A DNA stretch of 64,000 nucleotides. Origin: Massilia agrisoli (GTDB lineage Bacteria; Pseudomonadota; Gammaproteobacteria; Burkholderiales; Burkholderiaceae_D). The position numbers and the translations under genes are program-made. Shown in pieces: positions 36,391-45,678 of this stretch. The notes beneath the pieces are model-generated. The model saw nothing but the letters and a program-made list of their open reading frames with translations. It was not told the DNA's origin and made no database searches. Numbering within the stretch: position 1 is the stretch's first letter; each line of letters starts with the position of its first letter. The stretch lies in NCBI RefSeq assembly GCF_020831365.1, contig NZ_JAJHPV010000020.1, positions 410,627 through 474,626 on the forward strand, written 5' to 3'.

Positions 36391-37203
36391 CTAGAAGCAG
36401 GCGCCGACCGCGAGCCGTTCCGGGGTTTCGTGCATGGCAGGGCGCGCGGCCTCGGCCTGCTCGTTGCGGTACAGGGCGGCGATCATCTCGGCGCTTACCT
36501 GGTCGCGGGCCGCATCGAACATCACGCGGCCGTCGCGCAGGCCGACGATGCGCGGGAAATTGGCCAGCGCCATGTCGACCTGGTGCAGGCTGCACACCAG
36601 GGTCGCGTTGCGCGCGGCCGCTTCCTCTTGCAGGGTGGTGAGCGTCATTTGCGACAGCGCCGGGTCGAGCGCGGACAGCGGCTCGTCGACCAGGAAGGCT
36701 TTGGCGTCGGACAACAACAGCCGCGCCAGGGCGCAGCGCTGGCGTTCGCCGCCGGACAGGCGGTCGACACGGGCGTACAGCTTGTCGCCAAGGCCGAAGC
36801 GTTCGAGCGCGTCGAACGCGGCGTCCGGGTCGAGCGGGCGGACCAGCGAGACCAGCGCCTGCCACAGGGTCCAGCGCGGCAGGCGCGCGGCCAGCACCGC
36901 GGTGACGACGCGCTGGCGCGGCGGCAGCGGCGGCGTTTGCGGCGCCAGGAACAGGCTGGCGCGCATCCGGTGGCGGCTGGCCTCCGCCAGCGCCCACGGA
37001 TCGTCGCCAAACACGGTGAACCTGCCGCGCGCGGGACGGTGCGCGCACGCCAGGGTCGAGAGCAGGGTGGTCTTGCCGGCCCCGGAAGGCCCGATGATGG
37101 CCAGCTGCTCGCCCTGCGCAACATCCAGGTCGATCTCGTGCAGCGCTACCGGCGCGCCGGGCGCCAGGTGCCGCACTGTCAGTTTGTCGAGCCTGAATGT
37201 CAT
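36391..37203 (-). CDS. ABC transporter ATPase, PhnC-like
   Basis: 270 residues. Walker A GPSGAGKTTLL, Q-loop in FLAPQTPPLPPRQ, signature LSGGERQR, Walker B AFLVDEPLSALD and switch His in LVCSLHQVDMA. The CSLHQVD ending is characteristic of PhnC-type ATPases. A C-terminal extension after residue ~250 is low complexity. It powers the two PhnE-like permeases encoded directly downstream. Confidence 0.9.
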   Translation of the reverse strand: MTFRLDKLTVRHLAPGAPVALHEIDLDVAQGEQLAIIGPSGAGKTTLLSTLACAHRPARGRFTVFGDDPWALAEASRHRMRASLFLAPQTPPLPPRQRVVTAVLAARLPRWTLWQALVSLVRPLDPDAAFDALERFGLGDKLYARVDRLSGGERQRCALARLLLSDAKAFLVDEPLSALDPALSQMTLTTLQEEAAARNATLVCSLHQVDMALANFPRIVGLRDGRVMFDAARDQVSAEMIAALYRNEQAEAARPAMHETPERLAVGACF

Positions 37204-37216
37204 GTGCGCGCCTGGC

Positions 37217-38104
37217 TTACTTCAGCAGTCCCGCATTGCGCGCGGCCGCTTCGATGGTGGCGTAGTTGGCCGGCTTGGTAGGCACGAACTTCGTGGCGCG
37301 CTGCAGCGCCAGGATTCCCTTGCCCTCAGGCGTGGCCGGGTCCAGCGTGAGGAAGGCGTCGCTGATCTTCTTTTTCAGGGCCGGGTCCATATCGCTGCGG
37401 ACCGTCCAGTTGTAGTCGTAGTAGGCCGGGGTGGTGTAGAACACGCGCACCGCGGCCGGGTCGACCTTGCGCTCGGCGACCAGCTTTTCCCACACCGAGA
37501 TATTCAGCGCGCCAGCATCGACCTTGCCGCCTGCGACCGCAGCCACCGTGGCGTCATGCGCGCCCGAGAAGGCGATGCGCTTCATGTCGGTGTCCGGATT
37601 GATCTTTGCCGCCAGCAGGTAGGAGCGCGGCATCAGGTGACCGGAAGTCGAGGACTCGGAACCGAAGCTGAAGGTTTTGCCCTTCAGGTCGGCCAGCTGC
37701 CTGATCTCGTTCGACGCGGTGATGAAGACAGAGCGGAACTTCTCGTCTTCGGCGCGCTGCACCAGCGGGGTGACCTTGCCGCCGCTGCGGGCGTTGGCCT
37801 GCACAAAGGTAAAGCCGCCGAACCAGACCATGTCGAGCTTGTTGTTGACCAGGCCTTCGACCGACGCCGCATAGTCCGTCACGGGCGTGAACACCACCTT
37901 CAGGCCGGTGGCCTTCGACAGGTATTCGCCCAGCGGCTTGAATTTGCGCTGCAGTTCAGTCGGCGCTTCATCCGGAATGGCCGACACGCGCAGCACGCCG
38001 GGCCGGGCCTGGGCCGCGGCTGGCAAGGCGGCAAAAGCGAGCGCAAGGGCGCAGCCGGCGGCCAGCATGCTTTTCATGCTGTGAATTGCGGAGAGACGGA
38101 ACAT
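37217..38104 (-). CDS. PhnD-family periplasmic binding protein, probable selenate/selenium oxyanion type
   Basis: 295 residues with a signal peptide (LAAGCALALAFAALPAAAQA). It reads LRVSAIPDEAPTELQRKFKP, TPVTDYAASVEGLVNNKLDMVWFGGFTFVQA, SFGSESSTSGHLMPRSYLL, GAHDATVAAVAGGKVDAGA and YYDYNWTVR. The PhnD fold is clear. From memory, this set of motifs belongs to the subfamily often named 'putative selenate ABC transporter' rather than classical phosphonate binders; it could not be searched here. First gene of phnD-C-E-E-like operon and divergent from egtD. Selenium uptake would fit the sen genes 7 kb away. Confidence 0.82.
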   Translation of the reverse strand: MFRLSAIHSMKSMLAAGCALALAFAALPAAAQARPGVLRVSAIPDEAPTELQRKFKPLGEYLSKATGLKVVFTPVTDYAASVEGLVNNKLDMVWFGGFTFVQANARSGGKVTPLVQRAEDEKFRSVFITASNEIRQLADLKGKTFSFGSESSTSGHLMPRSYLLAAKINPDTDMKRIAFSGAHDATVAAVAGGKVDAGALNISVWEKLVAERKVDPAAVRVFYTTPAYYDYNWTVRSDMDPALKKKISDAFLTLDPATPEGKGILALQRATKFVPTKPANYATIEAAARNAGLLK

Positions 38105-38232
38105 GAGGGCTTTCTGTGAAGAAATGCGTTAATGACACGCCGCAGGGACGGCTTCTATTGCGGCGCGAGAAAAATAGATATTCAGCTATGATAACAAAAT
38201 CACCAAAAACGCATCGGCGCACCGGGAATCTT

Positions 38233-39204
38233 ATGCTGACTCACTGCCAGACCGAAGTACCTTGTCCCGTTGCCGTTGCCGGCGCCGGCGTTCAAGCCGA
38301 GCTCAGCGCAGGCCTGTGCGCCCCCCAGGCAACCATCTCGCCGAAGTTCCTGTACGACCCGCTCGGCTCGCGGCTCTTTGAAGCCATCTGTGAACTGCCC
38401 GAATATTACCCGACACGAACTGAAGCTGCCATTTTCGCCCGCTACGGCGCCGACATCGCCCGCGCCATCGGTCCTGGGGCGACCCTGATCGACCTCGGCG
38501 CCGGCAATTGCGCCAAGGCGGCCAGCCTGTTTCCGCTGCTGCACCCTGACCAGTATGTGGCCATCGACATCTCGCGGGACTTCCTGCACGAGTCGCTGGC
38601 CCGCCTGCGCCAGCGCTTTCCCCACATCGAGATGACGGCGCTGGGGCAGGATTTTTCGTCCAGGCTCGACCTGCCGGCCGACATCAGCCCGGCGCGCCGC
38701 CTGTTCTTTTATCCCGGTTCATCGATCGGCAACTTCACCCCCGACGAAGCGCGCGGCTTCCTGCGCCGCGTGCGCGCCCAGTGCGACCCCGACGGCGGCG
38801 TGCTGATCGGGATCGACCTGCTGAAGGACGAACAGACGCTGGCCGACGCCTATGACGACGCGCTCGGCGTCACCGCGGCCTTCAACCTCAACGTGCTGCG
38901 CCACGTGAACCAGCTGCTCGGCGCCGACTTCGACGTGCGCGGCTGGCGCCACCAGGCCTTCTTCAACCGCGACGAGGGCCGCATCGAGATGCACCTGCAG
39001 GCCATGCGCGACATGCTGGTGCGCTGGCCGGGCGGGTCGCGCAGCTTTGCGCGCGGCGACTGCATCCACACCGAGAACAGCTACAAGTACCGCAAGAGCG
39101 CGGCCATCGGCCTGCTCGAACAGTCCGGCTTCCAGGCCACCAATGCCTGGGTCGATGTCGACGAATGGTTTGCCGTCATCCATGCGCGCGCCATTGGACC
39201 CTGA
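38233..39204 (+). CDS. egtD: L-histidine N-alpha-methyltransferase
   Basis: 323 residues from ATG 38233 (alternative ATG 38188). It shows the EgtD pattern SPKFLYDPLGSRLFEAICEL, EYYPTRTEAAIF, the SAM site LIDLGAGNCAKA, FYPGSSIGNF and HTENSYKY near the end. The enzyme trimethylates histidine to hercynine using three SAM. Hercynine is the common substrate for ergothioneine (EgtB) and selenoneine (SenA), so this gene can feed both pathways in the window. The 3' end overlaps egtB by 23 bp, implying one transcript egtD-egtB-yihY. Confidence 0.94.
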   Translation: MLTHCQTEVPCPVAVAGAGVQAELSAGLCAPQATISPKFLYDPLGSRLFEAICELPEYYPTRTEAAIFARYGADIARAIGPGATLIDLGAGNCAKAASLFPLLHPDQYVAIDISRDFLHESLARLRQRFPHIEMTALGQDFSSRLDLPADISPARRLFFYPGSSIGNFTPDEARGFLRRVRAQCDPDGGVLIGIDLLKDEQTLADAYDDALGVTAAFNLNVLRHVNQLLGADFDVRGWRHQAFFNRDEGRIEMHLQAMRDMLVRWPGGSRSFARGDCIHTENSYKYRKSAAIGLLEQSGFQATNAWVDVDEWFAVIHARAIGP

Positions 39205-40375
39205 ACTGCTGTGCCGCCGCTTCGGCGAGGTCCGGCGCCGTTCGCTGGCGCTGGCCGGGCCGCTGTCGGACGAAGACTGCACGGCCCAGTCGATGGCCGA
39301 CGCCAGCCCGGTCAAGTGGCACCTGGCGCACACCACCTGGTTCTTCGAAACCTTCATCCTCGAGCGCCATGAAGCGGGCTTCAAGCCCTTCCATCCCGCT
39401 TTCCGCGTCCTGTTCAATTCGTATTACAACGGCATAGGGGCAAAGCACCCGCGGGCCCAGCGCGGGCTGGTGACGCGCCCCGGCATGGCGCTGGTGCGCG
39501 ACTACCGCCTCGACGTCGACGCGCGGATGCTGCGGCTGCTCGATAGCAGGGCGGGGGACGCCGCACTGGCCGAACTGGTGGTCCTCGGCCTCCAGCACGA
39601 GCAGCAGCACCAGGAACTGATCCTCACCGACGTACTGCACCTGCTGGCGCAAAACCCCTTGTATCCTGCGTATGACGAAGCCAGGCCAGCTTTCCCGGCC
39701 AGCGCGCCGGCCTTGTCGTGGCGCGGCTTCGACGGCGGCCTGGCCGACATCGGCTACGCCGGCGGGGGCTTCTGCTTCGATAACGAGCTGCCGCGCCACC
39801 GCCAGTACCTGGCGCCGTTCGAGCTGGCCAGCCGCCTGGTGACCAATGGCGACTACCTGGCCTTCATCGAAGCGGGCGGCTACCGCGACGCTTCGCTGTG
39901 GCTGTCGGAAGGCTGGGACCAGGCCTGCGCAGGCACGCTGGAGCATCCTTTGTACTGGCGGCGCGATGACAGCGGCCAGTGGCGCGAATTCACGCTGCAT
40001 GGCGAGCACGCGCTCGACCTGGCGCTGCCTGTCACCCACGTGTCGCTGTATGAGGCTGACGCCTACGCCCGCTGGGCCGGCGCGCGCCTGCCGACCGAAG
40101 CGGAATGGGAAGCGGCGGCGCTGTCGCACGGCGGCAGCCTGCTGCAGATGCATGGCCATTGCTGGCAGTGGACCAGCAGCAGCTACGCGCCTTATCCCGG
40201 CTATGCGCCGCAACCCGGCGCCCTCGGCGAATACAACGGAAAATTCATGGTCAACCAGTATGTGCTGCGCGGCTCATCGTGCGCCACGCCGGACGGGCAC
40301 GCGCGCGCCAGCTACCGTAACTTCTTTCCCGCCGGCGCGCGCTGGCAGTTCAGCGGCATCAGGCTGGCCCGATGA
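39182..40375 (+). CDS. egtB: Ergothioneine biosynthesis sulfoxide synthase EgtB
   Basis: 397 residues from ATG 39182. The N-terminal DinB-like domain gives LAHTTWFFETFIL and HEQQHQELILTD near residue 138, supplying the three iron-binding histidines (HxxxHxE pattern). The C-terminal formylglycine-generating-enzyme-like domain ends YRNFFPAGARWQFSGIRLAR, the typical EgtB close. It uses O2 to join hercynine with cysteine or gamma-glutamylcysteine. No EgtC or EgtE gene is nearby, so the C-S lyase must be elsewhere. Overlaps both egtD (23 bp) and the YihY gene (ATGA). Confidence 0.92.
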   Translation: MRAPLDPELLCRRFGEVRRRSLALAGPLSDEDCTAQSMADASPVKWHLAHTTWFFETFILERHEAGFKPFHPAFRVLFNSYYNGIGAKHPRAQRGLVTRPGMALVRDYRLDVDARMLRLLDSRAGDAALAELVVLGLQHEQQHQELILTDVLHLLAQNPLYPAYDEARPAFPASAPALSWRGFDGGLADIGYAGGGFCFDNELPRHRQYLAPFELASRLVTNGDYLAFIEAGGYRDASLWLSEGWDQACAGTLEHPLYWRRDDSGQWREFTLHGEHALDLALPVTHVSLYEADAYARWAGARLPTEAEWEAAALSHGGSLLQMHGHCWQWTSSSYAPYPGYAPQPGALGEYNGKFMVNQYVLRGSSCATPDGHARASYRNFFPAGARWQFSGIRLAR

Positions 40376-41301
40376 CTTTCAAACGACTGGCGCCGATCCA
40401 GATCCTCAACCGGCGCGCCAACGCCTACATCCTCGCGCACCCGCTTGCGTTCACCTTGCAGGTGCTTAAGGGCTTCCGCGCAAACCAGGGCCTGCTGCTG
40501 GCCGGCGCGGTGGCCTACTACGCGCTGCTGTCGATCGTCCCGTTCCTGATGCTGGTGGTGGTGGTGCTGTCGCACTTCATGGACCCGGTGGAGCTGCTGG
40601 CGACCTTGCAGCGCTACCTGGAATGGCTGCTGCCGGGGCAGTCGCGCGCGATCGTGCTTGAGGTCTCGAACTTCCTCAATGAACGCGGCCTCATTACCGG
40701 CGTGCTTGGCGTGACCATGCTGTTTTTCAGTTCGCTGGCGTTCACGGTGCTGGAAAACGCCATGAGCGTGATCTTCATCCACCGCGTGGCGATCCGGCGC
40801 CGTCATTTCTTTGTGTCGGCCATCCTGCCGTACTGTTACATCGTGGCGCTGGGTGTCGGCGTGATGCTGGTGACGTTGGTCGCGGGCACCTTGCAGGTGA
40901 TGGGCGAGGAGGAGGTCAATTTCCTCGGCTGGCACTGGTCGCTGGGCGGCGTGTCCGGCGTGCTGTTGTACCTGCTTGGCCTGTTCGGCGAAATCCTGGT
41001 GCTCACCTCGATCTACCTGGTGATGCCGGTGGGCCGGCTGTCGCTGTCGCATGCGCTGGTCGGCGGCGTCACCGCGGCGCTGCTGTGGGAGCTGGCGCGC
41101 CATGTGCTGGTATGGTACTTCTCCACGCTGTCGCAGGTGAACATCGTGTACGGCTCGATGACGACGGCGATCGTGGTCATGTTCAGCCTTGAAATCGGCG
41201 CCACCTTGCTGCTGCTTGGCGCCCAGGTGATCTCGGAGTACGAGCGGGTAGGGCGCAAGCAGCACGGCGAACCGCAGCCGATGACGACGCGCCCCGCCTG
41301 A
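40372..41301 (+). CDS. YihY/BrkB family inner membrane protein
   Basis: 309 residues, six membrane helices, with the opening LLAGAVAYYALLSIVPFLMLVVVV typical of the family and the conserved YGSMTTAIVVMFSLEIGATLLLLGAQV near the end (given here as two overlapping hydrophobic stretches). The start overlaps egtB (ATGA). Members were once called RNase BN in error; their role is unknown. Coupling to egtDB makes a transport or envelope role tied to ergothioneine conceivable but unproven. Confidence 0.85.
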   Translation: MTFKRLAPIQILNRRANAYILAHPLAFTLQVLKGFRANQGLLLAGAVAYYALLSIVPFLMLVVVVLSHFMDPVELLATLQRYLEWLLPGQSRAIVLEVSNFLNERGLITGVLGVTMLFFSSLAFTVLENAMSVIFIHRVAIRRRHFFVSAILPYCYIVALGVGVMLVTLVAGTLQVMGEEEVNFLGWHWSLGGVSGVLLYLLGLFGEILVLTSIYLVMPVGRLSLSHALVGGVTAALLWELARHVLVWYFSTLSQVNIVYGSMTTAIVVMFSLEIGATLLLLGAQVISEYERVGRKQHGEPQPMTTRPA

Positions 41302-41302
41302 C

Positions 41303-41662
41303 TTACATGTCGACGACCATCTCGAAGCCGCCCCAGATCATGCGCTTGCCGTCGAACGGCATGGCTTCAGGCTTCATCCATTCCGCCATGCGCGGGTCGT
41401 TCATGACCTTGTCGTTGATCTCGTCGCGTTTGGCGCGCGATTCGTAGACGATCCACGAAAAGAACACCACTTCGCCTTCCTCCAGGTTGACGCTTTGCGG
41501 GAATGACGTCCATTTCCCCGGCTTGACGTCGTCACCCATGCACTCGCGGAATTCCAGCGCCCCGAACTCGCGCCAGATCTTCCCGCAGATGGTCGACATC
41601 TCTTTGTACCGCTCGATATTCTGCTTCGGTACCGGCACCACGAAACCATCGACATACGCCAT
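41303..41662 (-). CDS. DUF1428 family protein
   Basis: 119 residues from ATG 41662 with AGAGGAG upstream. It begins MAYVDGFVVPVPKQNIERYK and includes FRECMGDDVKPG, FSWIVYESRAKRDEIN and DGKRMIWGGFE, the standard DUF1428 layout of a ferredoxin-like alpha/beta barrel dimer. Cytoplasmic, function unknown. Converges with yihY, one base apart. Confidence 0.88.
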   Translation of the reverse strand: MAYVDGFVVPVPKQNIERYKEMSTICGKIWREFGALEFRECMGDDVKPGKWTSFPQSVNLEEGEVVFFSWIVYESRAKRDEINDKVMNDPRMAEWMKPEAMPFDGKRMIWGGFEMVVDM

Positions 41663-41868
41663 GACATTCTCCTCTTTCAGGTTGGATGAGCTGTCAATAC
41701 TACGCCTGTGGCCGGCCGATGGCACGCACATTAACCGGGTGAACCGAGCATCACGGACATTGCTTTTTCTCAATTGCGGGCCTGTGTCCCGGTGGCACAT
41801 TAGTCGATGCAGCGGCGCAATTTCGGCGCCTGACGCTGCCGACGATACCGATAAAAAGGATGCCCTGA

Positions 41869-42090
41869 ATGACTATTTCCCCACTGTGGATGGCGATCCC
41901 GATCGCCTGTTTGCTCGCCGTGCCATTGCTGTTGCGTATGGCCGGGCTGCGCCGGAAAGCCGCCGCGCCCCGCAAGCGCCTCGCATTTGATGAAGGCCCG
42001 GAAACCGTCGGTTCCCCCCAGCAGGCCCACCTGTTCCGGCTAGGCCGGCTGTCGCTGGACGAGCCTGGCGCCGGCCGCGCGCGCCGCTAG
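41869..42090 (+). CDS. Small membrane-anchored protein at head of the DUF2589 operon
   Basis: 73 residues, one N-terminal membrane helix (LWMAIPIACLLAVPLLLRM) and a basic cytoplasmic tail ending PGAGRARR. AAGGA lies about nine bases upstream. It stops 10 bp before the first DUF2589-like gene, so it probably begins that operon. No family recognised. Confidence 0.5.
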   Translation: MTISPLWMAIPIACLLAVPLLLRMAGLRRKAAAPRKRLAFDEGPETVGSPQQAHLFRLGRLSLDEPGAGRARR

Positions 42091-42100
42091 GGGAGCCCAG

Positions 42101-42607
42101 ATGCCAATCCAGTTAGGTGGACTGCTCGGCGGAATCAAGCGAGCGGTCATCGACGCGCACCGCAGCGTCGCGCGCCAGCATATTGAAGAGCTGGCCCAGT
42201 TCTTCGTCCCCGCCCAGGGCCAGCCGCCCGGCCTGCAGTTTCCCGACGGCGAGTGGGAGTCGCGCAACGTCATCATGAATGTCCCCAAGGAAGTCAGCCG
42301 CAATGGCAAGGTCTCGCTGGAAAACCACCAGGTGCATGTTCCGCTGATTACCTTGCTGCCCTTAAAGAGCCACGTGATCGACCGGGTAGAGGTCTTGACT
42401 ACGCTCGACCTGTCGCTGTCGTCGCTCAGCGACGAAGCGCTCAAGGGCAATGAAGACCTGCCGCCCGACATCCTGGTGGACCTTGGCCGCAAAGGGCCGC
42501 ACACGGCCGAAATCAAGATCGTGGTGCACGCGGTCGACCTGCCGGCGGGGTATGCGCGGCTGGTCGGCGCCTACGAAAAGCTTCTCAATGCGCAGCTTCC
42601 CGGCTGA
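42101..42607 (+). CDS. DUF2589-like protein
   Basis: 168 residues with GGGAG before the start. The segment VPLITLLPLKSHVIDRVEVLTTLDLSLS parallels FPLITMVPIPSLAVTSVDITFDMEV of the next gene, which indicates two related DUF2589-type proteins. The N-terminus is helical, the rest beta-rich. No signal peptide. Function of the family is unknown. Confidence 0.6.
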   Translation: MPIQLGGLLGGIKRAVIDAHRSVARQHIEELAQFFVPAQGQPPGLQFPDGEWESRNVIMNVPKEVSRNGKVSLENHQVHVPLITLLPLKSHVIDRVEVLTTLDLSLSSLSDEALKGNEDLPPDILVDLGRKGPHTAEIKIVVHAVDLPAGYARLVGAYEKLLNAQLPG

Positions 42608-42644
42608 AGCTGTGTTCCTTAGCAGTTAACTTAAAGGAGTTGGC

Positions 42645-43325
42645 ATGGCAGACAATATCGATTGCGGCTTGGCGAACATGGCCCAGCAGTTCACGGGCTT
42701 GCCGATGGATTCGCTGATCGGCGCCCCCCTGCACGCGGCGGCGGGTGCGCAGCAAAGCCTGGCGATGACGCAGACCCAGTACATCCTCAACACCGGCTTC
42801 AACCAGTCCAAGGACGACAAGGGCAACATCACCTACACGCCGATCACGGCTACCATTGCGATGGGCCAGAGCCAGCCGGTGGTGTCCGGGGACGGCAACG
42901 TGAAAGCCGCGAACTCGCAGCTGAACGTCGACTTCCCCTTGATTACGATGGTGCCGATTCCGTCGCTGGCGGTGACCTCGGTCGACATCACCTTCGACAT
43001 GGAAGTCAAGTCGAGCTACACCCATGAAACCGACACCGAGACGGCATCGAAGACGCACGAAGAAGGCTCGTTCGACGCCAAGGGAGGGTGGGGCTGCCTG
43101 AGCGTCGAAGTCAAGGGCTCGGTGTCGCACGACTCGTCGCAGTCGAACTCGGACAAGCAGTCCTACCAGAAGAGCAACGACGCGCGCTACCACGTCGAGG
43201 TCAAGGCCGAACAGCAGCCCATCCCGGACGGCATCAAGATGCTGCTCGATATGTTCAGCAAGAACATGACGATGAAACCGATCATGGTCAATAACAAGCC
43301 GGTGCCGATCGCGCCACCCGCCTGA
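42645..43325 (+). CDS. DUF2589 domain protein
   Basis: 226 residues, AAAGGAG upstream. It opens with SLIGAPLHAAAGAQQSLAMTQTQYIL, the usual DUF2589 start, followed by a beta-rich core PLITMVPIPSLAVTSVDITF and a low-complexity Ser/Asp/His stretch (SHDSSQSNSDKQSYQKS). The end is proline-rich. Cytoplasmic by prediction. Together with the preceding relative and the DUF1906 gene it forms an uncharacterised operon. Confidence 0.75.
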   Translation: MADNIDCGLANMAQQFTGLPMDSLIGAPLHAAAGAQQSLAMTQTQYILNTGFNQSKDDKGNITYTPITATIAMGQSQPVVSGDGNVKAANSQLNVDFPLITMVPIPSLAVTSVDITFDMEVKSSYTHETDTETASKTHEEGSFDAKGGWGCLSVEVKGSVSHDSSQSNSDKQSYQKSNDARYHVEVKAEQQPIPDGIKMLLDMFSKNMTMKPIMVNNKPVPIAPPA

Positions 43326-43401
43326 CCTGCGCAGCTTCCCGATTCGCTATCGGCCGACGCGCCGGTAGCGCCCCCACTTTCTTGACTTGAAGGAGTCCGG
43401 C

Positions 43402-44054
43402 ATGGCCGCACTAAAGGACTCGACACAGGCACGGAGCTGACCCGCCACGCAGCAGCGCTGCGCGCGCAGGGCTATGACTTCGTGATGCGCTACGACAGCC
43501 ACAACGCTGCCAAGAACCTGTCGCTGGGCGAAGCGCGCGCCCTGTCGGCGGCAGGGCTGCTGATCGGCGCGGTGTGGGAAACGGCAGGCACCCACGCCAG
43601 CTTCTTCAGCCGCGCGCAGGGCGTTGCCGACGGCGGCGCGGCATTCCACATGGCCAAGGCGGCGATCGGCCAGCCGGCCGGTTCGGCGATCTATTTCGCG
43701 GTCGACTACGACGCCACCGAGGCCGATATCGAAGCCCCGGTAAGCGACTATTTCGCCGGCGTGAAGATGGCTTTCGCGGCGGCGGCCGACGGCCTGTCGC
43801 CCTATGCCGTGGGCGTGTATGGCTCGGGGCTGTGCTGCGACACGCTGGTCGACAAGCAGCTGGCCACCCTCGGCTGGCTGTCCCAGTCGGGCGGCTTTGC
43901 GGGATCGAAAGCGTATGCCGAAGGGGCGCGCTACAACCTGATCCAGCGGCTGCCCGCGCACGCCAGCATCGACGCCGGCCCCGAACTGAATTTCGACCCG
44001 GATGCCAGCAACCCGGACCAGCCGCATGGCCTGTTCCGGCTTACCGGCTTTTAA
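43402..44054 (+). pseudogene. DUF1906 (glycoside-hydrolase-like) gene with apparent -1 frameshift near the start
   Basis: ATG 43402 has an ideal AAGGAG but its frame stops after 12 codons (TGA at 43438-43440). One base short in the A-run at 43413-43415 would join MAAL to the other frame, KGLDTGTELTRHAAALRAQG, the expected DUF1906 N-terminus. The rest of the domain (YDFVMRYDSHN, SAIYFAVDYDAT, VGVYGSGLCCD, RYNLIQRL) is open to 44054. So the gene is either frameshifted, misread in sequencing, or translated from an internal GTG at 43482, giving a protein of about 190 residues lacking its first strand. The family has a TIM-barrel fold thought to act on cell-wall glycans. Confidence 0.75.
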
Positions 44055-44074
44055 CCAACACAAGGAGAACGACG

Positions 44075-44599
44075 ATGGCAGGAGACTTTGCAATTACCGC
44101 GACCTTTACCAAGGCCGACCTGGACACGCTCACCAACGCCAGGCTTGGCGTGACGGTGCTGGTGGACCTGTCGCACAACAGCTTCACCACGACTACCGAC
44201 CATCCGAGCGGGCTGCAGGTGATCAGGAAGCCGGTGGAGCTGGACATCCAGGTCGACAAGGGCTCGGCGGCGCCGGCGGATTTCTTTGGACTGGCGAGCG
44301 TGAAGACCACCAGCGCGGCCTTCCAGATCTATAAATGGATCGCCGACCGCGGCGGCCTGGATCGCCTGGCCAAGTCGAACGTGAAGGTGGAAGCGCCGAA
44401 CTACGATCCGGCCATCGTCGACCACGACAACGGCGCGCTGGCGGCCCCGCTGTCGGCGGCGACCGCACCGACCGTGGCGGCCTTTAACCTGTTGCCGGAT
44501 AACGTACGCCGCAGCATGGGCATGTACCGCTGGAACCCGGGCGCGAAGACGTACGCGCTGTCGGGCAGCGCCGCGACTGCGGCGCGTACCGCTCCGTAA
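44075..44599 (+). CDS. Hypothetical protein, last gene of the DUF2589/DUF1906 operon
   Basis: 174 residues from ATG 44075, AAGGAG upstream. The N-terminal half is beta-rich (DFAITATFTKADLDTL, LGVTVLVDLSHNSF); the C-terminal half is alanine-rich. No signal peptide and no known motif. It ends 4 bp before the convergent senC gene. Not recognised; its job must be sought with its operon partners. Confidence 0.6.
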   Translation: MAGDFAITATFTKADLDTLTNARLGVTVLVDLSHNSFTTTTDHPSGLQVIRKPVELDIQVDKGSAAPADFFGLASVKTTSAAFQIYKWIADRGGLDRLAKSNVKVEAPNYDPAIVDHDNGALAAPLSAATAPTVAAFNLLPDNVRRSMGMYRWNPGAKTYALSGSAATAARTAP

Positions 44600-44603
44600 G
44601 CGC

Positions 44604-45662
<1,059 letters not shown>

Positions 45663-45678
45663 GGGGATGTCCGTGTGA

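Noticed and set aside
34105..38104. Phosphonate utilisation operon
   Set aside because: Transporter genes are PhnCDE-like but no C-P lyase, phosphonatase or PhnW-type gene accompanies them, so a phosphonate role is not supported by context.
43402..43440. Programmed -1 frameshifting in the DUF1906 gene
   Set aside because: The site ACTAAAG is not a slippery heptamer and no strong downstream pseudoknot was seen, so mutation or sequencing error is the simpler explanation.
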